Of a stretch of DNA of 64,000 nucleotides, positions 18,869 to 29,685 are shown piece by piece. Origin of the DNA: Megaustenia siamemsis (Eukaryota > Mollusca > Gastropoda > Stylommatophora > Ariophantidae); contig JAVIAB010000073.1 of assembly GCA_032433765.1 (NCBI GenBank), positions 61,898,552 through 61,962,551 of the forward strand, read 5' to 3'. Position numbers and translations under genes: made by a program. Every line of letters begins with the position of its first letter. Within the stretch, counting starts at the first letter, position 1. A model generated the notes under the pieces. The model was given only the letters and a program-made list of their open reading frames with translations. It made no database searches and had not been told where the DNA came from.

Positions 18869-21597
18869 CAACTTAATATCTACAGCTAACGACATTAATG
18901 GGGCCTCCACAGCCACCTCATCCAATAGGGAGCGTTATATGCTACAGGTGACACCTGAAAGTCATCAAGCTACTGTATGCAAGATCAAAAATAAAGAGAC
19001 ACTAGCAATAGAAACTAAAAACTAGGAGTGGATCAGCATTCCAGGTTGGCAAACTAGAAAACATCAGCCCAAGAAATGAAGAGAATGAAATTGAAAGTCT
19101 TGGTACTATCTGAAATGAGATGGAAAGAAGAAGGATTATTACAATGCGACAGTGGAAATGTAATTTACTCTGGGGAAATCATACACAAAAGAGGAGTAGG
19201 CATCATGTTAGAGAAAGAAGCAAAACAGTGAAAGGATTTTGGCCAATATCAGAGAATTCTGCTAGTAATTTGAGAGGTAGACCAATGGATATCAACATAA
19301 TTCAAGCATATACACCAACAAGTAATAGCGAAGAAGAAGACATTGAAACTTTTTACAAGCTAGAGATGACTACGGAACAGTGTAAATCCCAAGAAATAAC
19401 TATTATATTAGGGGATTTCAATGCAGAGGTAGGAACAGTTAAAGTGCAAAATGTGACTGGGAGACATGGCCAGAGAGATGAATGCCAGAGAGACAGATTG
19501 ATAGATTGGGCAAAGACATGAAATGATTATAGGTAGCACCTGGTTCAAACAACACCCTAGGTGACTATGGACATGGCAAAGTCCAGACAAAAAAGTACAC
19601 AATCAAATTGATTTTATACTGGTACAGAGAAGATTCAGGAATGGTCTAACATCTGTTAAAACAAGACCAGGAGCAGATTGCAATAGTGACCATGTACCAG
19701 TAGTTGGAAAGATAAGAATAAAACTGTGGAAGTCACAGAAATCCCCAAGAAATATAAAATGAAAACGAGATATGCTTAGAGTAGATAGACAGATGAGTGA
19801 TAAGTACAGTACAATAGTACAAAATAGATACAATGCTACTGAGAAAATACAGGACAACGAGGAGCAGTGAGAAATGCTGAAACGTTTGATTCAACAAACA
19901 TCAGAAGAAGTAATACCAGTGACTAAAAGTAAAAAAGTAAAGTACCCCCCGTCACGCCAAGTGGCGTATAGGGAAATATGGTGTTAGTGACCCTATATTT
20001 TACAGACCTTCAGCACATGATTTTTGGGGTAATGTGGTCGGTATTACGCCCGTGCTGCTTTACTTTCCCAGAAAAAATCCGGTACCCATTTAAGGCTGGG
20101 TGAACCCGGAGCCGTCGGTTGGGATCGAACCCTACCCCTTGTCCGTAGTAGTCCAGTTCACTAACCACTGAGCTATCGCGGCTCCCACTAATTTTTAGGG
20201 AATTAGTAAAACCCAGGTGTCCTCGCCAGGGTACGAACCCCGGCTGTTGCCGTGGTAAGCCAACCGCCTATCGATTGCGCTAACCGGACACCCAGTGACT
20301 AAAAGAATCAACAAAAAGAAATGGATGACAGAAGAAATATTAGAACTAATGGACGAAAGACAAAAACATAAGAAAGAAGAATGGACACATATATAAAATA
20401 TTGCAAAGAGATCCAGAACAAATGCAGAGAAGCAAAGGAAGGATGTTTAAAGCAGAAATGTGAAGAAAAATGAAAAAACAACAAAAGAAAGACTCAAAGT
20501 TAATTTTAATTAACACAAAGTTAATTAACTGATTGTTTAAAGACACAATCAGTTATTTGAATTAACAGGAAGAAAAGAAGTCAAAGTTTCAGGATGTGTG
20601 AAATCAAAGGAAGGAAATATAATAATGGGACAGGAGAAGACAATGGAAAGATGGACATAATATATCAGTCAACTCTATGATGATGAAAGACCAGAGCTAA
20701 GCAATTCAAACAGACACAGCACCACCATTAATGCAGAGTGAAGTGGAGGAGGCAATTCAACACATGAAAAGAGGCAAAGCTCCAGGTCCTGACAATATAA
20801 CAATAGAAGAGATAAATGCTTTAGGAGAGCTGGGAGTACAAGTTATAACAAAACTACTCAATGACATATATAACACAGGACACATACCTGAAGATCTACT
20901 AAAATCTATCTTGTAGCCATACCGAAGAAATCAGGTGCCACTGATTGTGAAGACCATCACACTATTAGTCTCATGAGCCATATGACAAAAATATTACTAT
21001 GAATCATTATGAGACGTGTAAGGAACAAAATAAAACCAGAAATAAGTGAGAAACAATATGGATTTGTGGAAGGAAAGGGCACCAATAATGCAATATACAT
21101 CTTAAGAACATTGATAGAAAGAGCTATAGAAGTAAAGAAAGATCTATATATGTGCTTTATAGACTACACAAAAGCATTTGACAAAGTAAAACATGTGGAA
21201 ATAATCAATATGCTGGAGAAATTAAACATTGATGGTAAGGATCTGCGAATCATAAAAAACAATAGTAGACAAAAAAGGAATTGAAGTCAGTGGTCACAAC
21301 ATAAATAATTTGCGATATGCGGATGACACAGTCTTAATAGCAGAGACATAGAATGAGCTACAAGAAATGATAGATATAATAGTAAAAGAAAGCAACAAAA
21401 AAGTCTCAGTCTGAATAGTAAGAAAACAGAAGTAATGGTCATATCGAAAAAACAATCATCACCATAATGCAGCATAAAAATAAACAGGACATATCTGAAA
21501 TAAGTGAACGCATCAAATACTTAGGCACAATAAAAACATCAGATGGAAGATGTACCACAGAAATAAAAAGCAGAATAGCTCAGGCCAAGCTTGTGTG
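18869..21597 (+). pseudogene. L-F LINE (craniofacial development protein 2-like): endonuclease and RT
   Basis: The + strand carries an apurinic endonuclease-like region (INIIQAYTPTSNSEEED, TIILGDFNAEVGTVKV with the GDFNAxVG catalytic motif, DRLIDWAKT) and RT blocks (HMKRGKAPGPDNITIEEI, SEKQYGFVEGKGTNNAIYIL, YMCFIDYTKAFDKVKHVE, NNLRYADDTVLIAET). The usual RQGC-x-LSP block between KAFD and YADD is missing: the sequence jumps at about 21284 from an L-R-I-I-K-N frame to GIEVSGHNINNL, an internal deletion. Several stops occur. It is also interrupted by a composite SINE (19930-20291). It ends at about 21597, 200 bp before an ABCA exon. Confidence 0.9.
19930..20291 (-). mobile_element. two-headed composite tRNA-derived SINE, complete
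   Basis: The 362-bp insertion lies between perfect 14-bp repeats CCAGTGACTAAAAG (19916-19929 and 20292-20305). On the minus strand it starts with a tRNA-like unit (TGTCCGGTTAGCGCAATCGA with box A; GGGGTTCGTACCC with box B), a short linker ending AAAAATTAGT, then a full monomer SINE with its own boxes A and B and a poly-T-containing end. It splits the L-F copy between the endonuclease and RT regions. The copy at 48811-49171 is almost identical. Confidence 0.93.
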
Positions 21598-21794
21598 CAT
21601 CGTTCGAGCTTAAGACCTATTGAGCCACAAAGTTATTTGGTTTTTTTATTGTCCCTCACCCACATTTAATTTGAAACTGTATCCCTTTTTTTGTCCCTTT
21701 CTTTTCTTTTCATTCTTATCATCAGCTTTACAGCAGCTTTGCATTTTTATGCCTTCACCTCTTTATAAATTATTTCTTAATAAATTAATTTCAG

Positions 21795-21887
21795 CATGGA
21801 TGAATGTGATGTACTATGCTCAAGGCTTGCTATCATGGTCAATGGGCAGATAAAATGTATTGGAACTCCACAGCACCTAAAACATAA
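21795..21887 (+). CDS. ABCA-family transporter exon (post-H-loop segment)
   Basis: After TTAATTTCAG the exon begins with C (completing Ser with the AG from 7525) and reads [19 protein letters not shown], then [13 protein letters not shown], ending with AA before GTATAT. In ABCA proteins this is the [18 protein letters not shown] segment after the H-loop. The 93-bp length keeps phase with the next exon at 26497. The donor GTATATATA is AT-rich but has the required GT. Confidence 0.96.
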
Positions 21888-22004
21888 GTATATATATATA
21901 GTAATTTGTAATATTTATATATTATTGCTTATAATTATTATTAATTCAGACATTTATATATTATTTCTTATTATTATCATTAATTCATATAAAATAGCCT
22001 ACAG

Positions 22005-22509
22005 AAAAGATGACAGAACATGATCAAAATTTGTACATAGCTCTCATTGACCAGGAAAAAGTATTTGACAGAGTAAACAGAGAACAACTGCGGGAGATAC
22101 AAACATACAGAGAAAGCCAACATCTAACCAACCTAATTAAAAGTCTCTACATCAGAACAGCAGCAGGCTACACAGACTACTTCAAAGTTAGATCAGGAGT
22201 GTGTACTATTCCCTCTATTGTTCATTACATACATGGACTACATATGCAAGTTAGCCAACCCTCAAAGGAGACAAAGGGATCAACAAATCCCATCTATTTT
22301 CACAGAGGGATCAACAAGCTTCTATTTTGAGACGATCAGGCACTAATACATGGAAAAATAGAATACCAACAAGAACAATTAAATAAACTCAACAGCATAC
22401 GCAAAATACAACATGAAAATCAACATCAGCACAATGAAAAGTCATGAATATCGCAAAAGAGAAACAGAAAATAAACATAACTAAAGATAACTAAAACAAG
22501 TAGAGGAAT
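22005..22509 (+). pseudogene. L-E LINE RT fragment, 5' part (split by element B)
   Basis: The frame contains YIALIDQEKVFDRVNREQL (the palm block where F-x-D-x-x-K-A-F-D is expected), NLIKSLY, RTAAGYTDYFKVRSGV and, in another frame, DDQALIHGKIE, the catalytic DD region. It corresponds to 61580-61220 of the minus-strand L-E copy. Reading resumes at 24096 beyond element B. The element starts about 120 bp after an ABCA exon. Confidence 0.85.
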
Positions 22510-24095
22510 GGTGACGTCATAGGATGCACCAAAATGGCAGCTTATTTATATTCGAGCCATGGACTAAGCAATGTTTACTTTGAACACCACGATATCTGTT
22601 ATTGCAGCGAGTTGGCATATTTGTGAAAATGTATTCAAGGGTTTGAACATAAATGTTTGTTCACAGTTCGTTAACCTTCGCTGTAGATAAAGTCTTTATG
22701 TGATGGCTTCGTTTGTGACGTTGGTAGCTAAGGACCTAACTTGTGCAAACGGATGGCATTGGCAAGGATCATTTTGAATCTATGAAGTGGGCTCATTTTG
22801 TGTTTAACTCAAAAGCATATGTGCTTTTTAACCAAAGACCTTTTTTTGGGGACTCAATGGAGATATCCCCGATGGAAGAATAAACTGTACTATTAGTCCC
22901 ATAAATGATTCGCTTCCAGAGGTTTATGATGTAAACAAAGCAGTTTTGTCATTGCAAGTGAATAATGTCCACACCTACAATTGGTCAGGATTGTGTAGCA
23001 GCAGCAGCTTTATAGCGAACACAGAAAACATCATAGGATTGTGATGTTCTGAAACAGCTATGCCATACTACCCTAGAATTGCCTTTAATGGGATTACTGT
23101 GACCACAAACCACTCTCCAGGTGTGTGCCACATATTTACACCCCAGAAAGAAATACTGAATATAACAACATCATATGCCGTCTGTGATATTAATGATCAC
23201 AGACCAGGAGCCTCCTGTTTGATTGATACAACTGTTGCACCAAGCACTTCATCAGCAGAGCCAGATCTATGGAATGTTAATCTGACATTGTTCTTGAATG
23301 ATGTCCAAGTTAATGAGACATCAGAATCATGTGGCAGCAGCTACAAGACGGGAGCAGAAAACATCATCAAGTTCTGCTGCTATAAAGGAGACTTGCCTTG
23401 CTATCCCAGAATTGCCTTAAATGGGATCACTGTAGTTGAAAACTTCTCCTCTTGTGTAAACTACACATTCACATCTAAGAGCAAATCAGTGAAGGTCACA
23501 AAATCATATTCTCTCTGTGGTTTTACTAACTACAGGTCAGGTGGCTTCTGTTGGATAGGAAATGATAACTTACCACCACTTTGTGTCTATATGTTTGGAA
23601 TTGGAGTCATCAACGATGGCCTAACATCATCAAGTGCTACGACGATCATCATTTTCGGGAGGACGCGAACTTCTATGGTATATGGTGGATAGGCGGCAGG
23701 AACCATTGAAGGCTATGTCTGAAAAGTGTTCCTTCTTGCAGTTTCCTCATATTCCAAGTCCGGCTTGTTGCAGGAGCTACTGAGTTAAGTGCTCTGTGCA
23801 CACCGTGAGCTGTGTGTCTCATCCGTTTTGATCCTGTTTCGATATCCCGCTTGTTTACGATGAATGATGATATCGTATGACAGGGAACAGTTGGCTGTGT
23901 TCACTTTCTGCACGGTTTCGCCTTATGTCTTTTGCCGTATGCTGAGACTGCTATGATGGGGACTACAGCTACTGTTCTTTGTTTGGGAGATGAGTTAGTA
24001 ATTCGGATGATTCCACTGGCACGGGCGGTTGAGCAATTATGGATTTTAATTCGTTTGCAGTGATACCGAGGCCTTCCATAACCAATAACCAATAA
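22510..24095 (+). mobile_element. Element B: second copy of the A-type element, with promoter-like head
   Basis: The 1586-bp unit is bounded by GTAGAGGAAT (22500-22509) and GTAGGGGAAT (24096-24105), an imperfect 10-bp duplication inside an L-E LINE. It begins with TGACGTCA (22512-22519, a CRE/ATF-type palindrome) and TATTTATA (22543-22550), which look like a polymerase II promoter. It carries the Cys-rich frame and ends in CCAATAACCAATAA. Element A lacks about the first 30 bp, so A is slightly 5'-truncated. A tRNA-like box A/box B pair lies in the 3' module (about 23780-23850). Confidence 0.85.
22870..23692 (+). pseudogene. captured Cys-rich extracellular domain frame, interrupted
   Basis: The frame is collinear with 12426-11593. 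A TGA at 23042-23044 replaces the TGC (Cys) codon of element A, so only the downstream 210 codons (23060-23692) are open. Both modules with PYYPRIA / PCYPRIALNGITV are present. Compared with A the C-terminus is longer, ending FGRTRTSMVYGG. Each copy therefore has its own nonsense change, and the shared ancestor was probably open throughout. Confidence 0.75.
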
Positions 24096-24685
24096 GTAGG
24101 GGAATTTAAATAACTAGAAGTCTAGTTACAAATGACAATTCACAAATAGCAGAAAAAAACTCAAGATGCAGTGAAGCTTGTCAAATCATTGGACAACTAT
24201 CACCACTATTGTCCAACAAGGAAATAACTCTAGAGGCAAAATGGGCACTGTACAATACAATCTTTATTCCAACGTTGTGCTGCCAATGTTAGTCCTGGAC
24301 CCTAGATGCAAGAACAATAGGAAAAATAACCACTACCAAGATAAAATGTATTTGACGAATGACAGGAAACAGCCTGAGAGATAAGATCAGAAATGAAGAA
24401 CTGAGAAAAAAGCTAGGAATTGCCCCCGTCATAGGATATATAAGGAAACAACAGATAAAATGGTTTGGCCACATGATAACACAAAAAAATCAAAACATAA
24501 CACAATGAGCCTTCAATAAACGTTGCGCAAACACTAGACATGAGGGTCGACCTCGCTCGAAAAAGATGGATTGACAGAATAATATAAACACTAGGAATAA
24601 AACAGCAGCAGAGGCCAATAGTAAAGCAAAAGACCACAAATTATATCTCCCCTCATCGCTGAAAGGCAAATGAGGAAAGAAAGGA
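24096..24685 (+). pseudogene. L-E LINE RT fragment, C-terminal part
   Basis: Beyond element B the L-E reading continues: IIGQLSPLLSNKEITLEAKW, IFIPTLCCQC, NSLRDKIRNEELRKKLGIAP, QQIKWFGHM, then AFNKRCANTRHEGRPR and LKGK. Stops are frequent. The same order is seen in 48480-49430 and on the minus strand at 61085-60520. Confidence 0.85.
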
Positions 24686-24789
24686 GAAGAAGATTTCAGG
24701 TCTAAAAATATGTATGTTAAGCATCTAAATCTATCTGTCTTTTACTTACACAATCCATGAAGAAGATAACAATTAACAGACCTGACTTT

Positions 24790-25045
24790 AAATATCGTGC
24801 TATATAGAACCAATTCTGACCTATGAAAGCAAATCATGAACAGTAGACAAACAAATGAAAAGACGATTAGAGGGCACAGAGATGGGATTTCTCAGAAGAA
24901 TGTTGAAAGTTCCCTGGACAGCTAAAAAGACCAATGAAGAAATTCTCAAAGAGGCCAACACAAAATGGGAACTCCTAAAAAACATCAGAAAGAAACAATC
25001 AACATTTTTCATGCACATCATGAGAAGTGGAAAGTTGGAATACTA
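24790..25045 (+). pseudogene. L-F LINE C-terminal fragment, 5' piece of a nested pair
   Basis: The frame reads IEPILTYESKS, RRLEGTEMGFLRRMLKVPWT, KKTNEEILKEANTKWELLKN and KKQSTFFMHIMRSGKLEY. The expected continuation (TTGKIKEKRNRG, KILDSLVSWHGKQSTTELI, RRLWKDLIAYANRYGT) is found at 25985-26170. The two halves are separated by an oppositely oriented L-F copy. Confidence 0.88.
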
Positions 25046-25981
25046 GGTTCATCATCATCAAGTAACGGGCCTACTGGCATAGGTGATCATGTCTCTCCAC
25101 AACTTTCCATCTCGGCAGCTATTTATCATTTCTGTTGTTGACCTTCTGCCAAGCCATTCTCTTAAGCTGTCTGTTATTTTTTCTCTTTGCTTCCCTCTAT
25201 CTCTTCATCCCTCAATTTTTCCATTTGTTATAATATATTCCAGTTGTTCTCTTCTCATTACATGGCCAAAAAATAATGATTGTTTCTTCCTAATATTGGA
25301 AATTAGCTCTCTTTTTTGCTTTGACCTCTTTCAGAACATCTTCATTACTTTTCTTAGCTGTTCATGGTACTCTCAACATTCTTCTGTAAAACCACATTTC
25401 TACAGACTCCAGTGATTTTCTTGTCTGTTGTCCTATTGTCCATGATTCACATCCATATGTTAAGACTGGCTCTACATAACATTTAAGAACTCTTTTTCTT
25501 GTTTCTATTGTCAAAAATGGATTGCATAGTATCTTCCTCAATTTTTGGAAAGCTGCTTTTGCCTGAGCCATTCTGCATCACACCTCTTTTGTACATCTTC
25601 CGTCTGAGGTTAACAAAATTCCCAAATATTTAAATTCATTTACTTGTTTTAATATTGTTCCACTTGTCTTTTTTTTGCACTGATGTGATGTCTTTTTCTT
25701 TGTTGTTACCATTACCTCTGTCTTTTTGCTATTAAGGCTAAGTCCTTTATTTTTGCTTTCTTTCACTATAATGTCCAACATTTCTTGTAACTCATTTTCA
25801 CTCTTAGCGATTAAGACTGTATCATCAGCATACCTTAGATTATTTATATTATGACCTCCAATTGTTATTCCAGGCCTGTCCCTTATGGATCTTAAAATAA
25901 TCTCACTATAAATATTAAACAAATCTGGTGACAGCACACAACCTTGTCAAACACCCTATTTTATTTGTTGAAACATTCCCA
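25046..25981 (-). pseudogene. L-F LINE RT fragment nested inside another L-F copy
   Basis: The minus strand encodes LSPDLFNIYSEIILRSIRD, INNLRYADDTVLIAKSEN with the catalytic YADD, FKYLGILLTSDGRCTKEV, and, after a frameshift near 25575, LTYGCESWTIGQQTRKSLE and MWFYRRMLRVP. The 3' end is at the left (GATGATGATGAAC on the minus strand). AATACTA occurs on both sides (…GGAATACTAG at 25040 and CCAATACTATG at 25980), consistent with a target duplication of at least 7 bp. The copy is 5'-truncated. Confidence 0.88.
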
Positions 25982-26175
25982 ATACTATGTTACAACTGGC
26001 AAAATAAAAGAAAAGAGAAATCGCGGATGACAAAGAGAAAAAATACTGGATAGCTTGGTGTCATGGCATGGAAAACAGTCAACAACAGAACTGATACGAT
26101 GCACTGTAGATAGAAGATTGTGGAAGGACTTGATCGCCTACGCCAACCGGTATGGCACATGGCGATGATGATGAC
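25982..26175 (+). pseudogene. L-F LINE C-terminal fragment, 3' piece of the nested pair
   Basis: This continues the 24790-25045 copy: TTGKIKEKRNRG, EKILDSLVSWHGKQSTTELI, RCTVDRRLWKDLIAYANRYG, then a GATGATGATG tail. The same C-terminus is read on the minus strand at 52985-52785. Confidence 0.87.
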
Positions 26176-26496
26176 TTTTAAAGTACCTATAATAGATGAT
26201 TTGTCAAATGAAACATTTTTCATAAATGAACTTTATAGAGTTATTTTATAATTTGTGAATGTAGTTTAAAGCATTTTTTAGCTGCACCTTATCAAATATT
26301 CAATCTCAAAGCTGCTTTTAAGAGTAAATATTTTGTTAACTTTTATTTTGCATACATTGCATATTTTGCATACATTTTGCATGGCTAATCATAATTGTAA
26401 AATTAGCTTAAAAAATATTGTATCAATAATAAAATATTAGAGCAATTGTTGATAACCTATAATTACAATGATTATACTTTACTGTTCTCAACTTAG

Positions 26497-26596
26497 GTTT
26501 GGTGATGGTTACACAATCTTAGCACATGTATCTGATGGTCAATTAAATGAAGTCATTAAGTCTTTCTTACTTAAGTTTCCAGACACCATTATCAAG
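26497..26596 (+). CDS. ABCA-family transporter exon (regulatory region start)
   Basis: After ACTTAG the first G completes Lys with AA from 21887, followed by 33 codons: FGDGYTILAHVSDGQ, NEVIKSFLLKFPDTIIK, ending in phase 0 before GTGAGTG. F-G-x-G-Y-T-L is the conserved start of the ABCA C-terminal regulatory region after the nucleotide-binding domain. The following intron is about 26.8 kb, by far the longest here, and contains most of the nested elements. Confidence 0.96.
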
Positions 26597-26769
26597 GTGA
26601 GTGACTATTTATTATTAAAAAAACTATTCATATAAATAAATCATAATATGCTTATTATAGATATTTTTTTTTCTTCAAATATTTAAAAGTCAATAATCTT
26701 ATAAATTACATTATTTTTTTTTAATGTTAGAAAATAATTACTTTTATAATGCCAAATACTAACATCAAA

Positions 26770-27250
26770 ACAAATAACACTAGGGCTAAAACTAAGATTA
26801 GCAAAATGTTGTATCTTCTCAACATTCCTATATGGTGCAGAAACATGGACATTTGACTTGAGACCCCAACAAAAGAAAAAAGTAAACTATTTAACAATTA
26901 AAGGGAGAAGAAAACAGAGCATAGAATTGAAGCCTTTGAAATGTGGATATATAGAAGAATAGGTAGAATTGGATGGAAAGAAAAGAAAACAAACGATGAA
27001 GTCGTTTCTTCATCCAAACAACTAAAAATGAAAAGAGAACTACTAAACACAATTCAAACAAGACAAATGCGATTTTTGGGCCATGTTAAAAGACACAACA
27101 ACCTGCTAAAAGTAATCTTGGAGGGGAAAATACAAGGTAAAAGAGGCAGACCAAGACTAACATCGATGAGTAACATCAAATGCAGAATGGCGCTCCATGG
27201 TAGCCAACCTTCATTGCGTAGATGGCACTCGATGATGATGATAATGCCTA
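26770..27250 (+). pseudogene. L-A LINE C-terminal fragment with a ~50-bp internal insertion
   Basis: The + strand reads LAKCCIFSTFLYGAETWTF-like sequence, then MWIYRRIGRIGWKEKKTN, MRFLGHVKRHNNLLK, GKIQGKRGRPRLTS and a final SMMMI from the GATGATGATGATAA end. Between GAAACATGGACATTTGAC and AAGAAAACAGAGC about 50 bp of foreign sequence interrupts (starting near 26860). The same 50 bp occurs at 28745-28795. Confidence 0.82.
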
Positions 27251-27854
27251 AGTGTTGTGAATACTTGTTATTTTTAAAAACAGTAATGTACTACTTGTGA
27301 GAGTTATGATGTATTGGTTGTGTTTGTATGTAAATGGTTATTAACATCTGTATTCTATGCATCAAGTAATAATTACCAGAAAGTTACATCTCTTTTCTGA
27401 GTCATAAGTTTTATTAAGCATTTTGGAAATAAAAATGTCTTTCCTCATTTAAATGTTGTCTGGGTTCTAATGAGAGTATTTCAAGAGACCTTATGGAAGG
27501 GTACATTACTAGTACCATTAAGTTAGTAGTTTGCAATAAATTATAAAACTACTCTTTCCTGAATAAAATATTTGACTAAACACTCTTAAAATTTTTATAA
27601 TTCTGAAAAACAAAAATATTTACTCAACATCAAAACCTCATCAGAATTGATCTGTTTAGTATTTGAAATTTGTTTATCCATTAAGCTATAAATTAAACAC
27701 TACCAACCTTATTTTGTACTCATAAGATTATTATCGAACATTAATTTCTCTATTATGGCATATCATCCCTTTCGAACAAGCTTTTTTTCTAATTCAGCGA
27801 TCAGCTATTGCTATGTAGTTAGACATTTAGACCAGCATGAGTCATGAGCAAGAT
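27251..27854. other. intron DNA, nothing recognised
   Basis: This is AT-rich DNA without motifs. A segment near 27625-27665 (AAAACCTCATCAGAATTGAT) resembles 28370-28415 (AAAACCCCACCAGAATTGCT), suggesting a small repeat of unknown type. Confidence 0.4.
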
Positions 27855-28315
27855 GGTGCATTTGAGGTCTTCACTGGTTCCCAATAGTTTGTTGTGCAGG
27901 ATTGTTTCTGTGGGCTATATTTGTGTTCTTAGGGTGTTGAAAGTACTGCAGTCCTGTAGGATATGCTTTGGAGTTGGTCTGGATGTTCCACAATTGCATG
28001 TTGCGAAATCCCTGATTTTTATCTTGTGTTGGTGTGCTCTAAGGCCACAGTTCTGAGTTTGACCTTTCTTACCTGTTCTGAGTTTGAATATCTTGTTCTG
28101 CTCATGTCTGTTGAACTTGTTTAAGATTTCATGTTCTGACTCATATTTTCCATATAACTCTTTCCATTCTGTTTTCCTGGTGTGTTTCATGATTGTCTTT
28201 ACTTCTTTGAGGCTCTGGAGTTGGTTGGACTGTTGAAGACTACTACCTGCTTTTGTGAGTTCATCTGCTTTCTCATTTCCAGGGATTCCTCAGTGCGCTG
28301 GTATGCACTGCCTGG
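27855..28315 (-). pseudogene. J5 Jockey-like LINE: end of RNase H and C-terminal zinc knuckle
   Basis: Minus-strand reading gives CIPAH, a stop, GIPGNEKADELT (the final RNase H block with H and D), a linker, then KIFKLRTGKKGQTQ, FATCNCGTSRPTPKHILQDC with the C-x-C-G-x(6)-H-x(4)-C knuckle and NTLRTQI. This matches the C-terminal layout of J2 (FRLRTGHVML ... CPLC ... HHLFQC) but in a different subfamily. RT and endonuclease are missing. Confidence 0.85.
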
Positions 28316-28479
28316 CAAGTTCTGTCTTTTCTGACAGTGTACACATGTTTACCATATTTCCTGAATACAAATCAAAACCCCACCAGAATTGCTCTGTTCA
28401 GTATATGAAAAAGATTACCTCTTGGAGGAAAGATAAAATCAGAGAATCTGTTAAAGAAAAAGGTAAAGTATGAGAGTGT

Positions 28480-28745
28480 GCTCGGCTGCCTATCCAGAAG
28501 TGTTCAGAGACTTCCGGATAGTGTTGCTTCAAGTATCAAAACTCACAATGCGAGGCGACATTTCTCACCTTCCCAGAGTACTACTACCCTGGTACCCATT
28601 TCTGCCAGTGCCTGGGTCGACCACAAGGGTATATATTTTTTTTCCAACCACGAGTGCAATTCACACTGCTTCCAGCGGGAATTGAACACGGGTTGTCCAA
28701 ACATCAGTAGCCTAGTCCCTAGTTTTCCCAACTAGGCTACCAAGA
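28480..28745 (-). mobile_element. tRNA-derived SINE, second family
   Basis: On the minus strand the unit begins GGTCTTGGTAGCCTAGTTGG (box A-like) and has GTGTTCAATTCCCGC (box B-like) about 50 bp later, followed by a body unlike the main SINE family. It is a single copy in the window. The right border abuts the 50-bp segment shared with 26866-26915. The identification rests on the two promoter-like boxes and their spacing. Confidence 0.65.
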
Positions 28746-28799
28746 CCCCAACAAAAGAAAAAAGTAAACTATTTAACAATTAAAGGGAAAAGAAAAACC

Positions 28800-29270
28800 A
28801 GGAAATACATGAAAACTATGCCTTAGTCCTGTAAATAGTTAAAAATTGTTATCAAAGAAGCTAAGCAAAACACTGGACAGAATTTGGACAAAAGATGACC
28901 AGGGACTTCAAAATAATCACAAGAAACTTCTACAAAGCAGTAAAAGCAACAAGAACGAGAAAAAAGAACCATGATCCCACTAAACTAATAAATGACAAAG
29001 GACAGTCAATATCAAATAACTGACATATGCAAGAGAGATGGCAAGAATATTTTGAAGAACTATTGATCATGACAGGAACTTACAATATTAAACAAAAACC
29101 ACACAAGGGTGCACAAACACTGAACCCAATATCATGAAAAAATAAATTGAAGAAATAATAAAATATGCACCAAAAAAATAAAGCATCAGGGATAGACAAC
29201 ATACCAGTAAAAATAATAACAGCAGCAAGAGAAACAGGAGTTACAGGGCTGCACAGAATATTTGTAATAG
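28800..29270 (+). pseudogene. LINE RT finger-region fragment
   Basis: With frame corrections the + strand gives KNHDPTKLINDKGQSI, RWQEYFEELL and KNKASGIDNIPVKIITAARE, the A-x-G-x-D-N-I-P block that opens many LINE reverse transcriptases, then VTGLHRIF. The endonuclease and palm are absent. Family is uncertain: the block resembles L-E (IDNIPIEIIAAAGE at about 61940, minus). Confidence 0.72.
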
Positions 29271-29685
29271 TATTTTATCATTGTTGTTGGTTAAGTCAAA
29301 TTGAATACTCCCATCAGACATTGTTTTATAGACATAAACATTTCCTGCACCCACAGACACTTTTGGATGTGACTTTTAAGAAATGAAATGTTTGATATTT
29401 GTATGAAGTTACTGATAACGCCAGAAACTAAATACAAATAAACAAATAAAATAATCCTTTAGCTGTGAGATTTTATGTTAAATAACTCATAAGTGACTTA
29501 CCCAAATTTGATTTGGACTTGCCTTTAAAGTTAAACGCTTACATGTGATTAAAGGAAAATGGCAGAACTCAATTAGGCTAGCTCATCTTCAAAGCTGATA
29601 GAATGAACTAGACAAGAAATATGGCAGAAACCAAATTGGCTGGAAACAAATATTGTGTCAGCTAATTTTGGGTTTTATCATAATC

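Noticed and set aside
20517..20565. Small hairpin AACTGATTGT / ACAATCAGTT
   Set aside because: A 10-bp stem in AT-rich DNA inside a dead LINE; likely chance.
11160..24095. Elements A and B as one large inverted duplication
   Set aside because: Each has its own target duplication in a different host element (J4 and L-E), which an inverted duplication would not produce.
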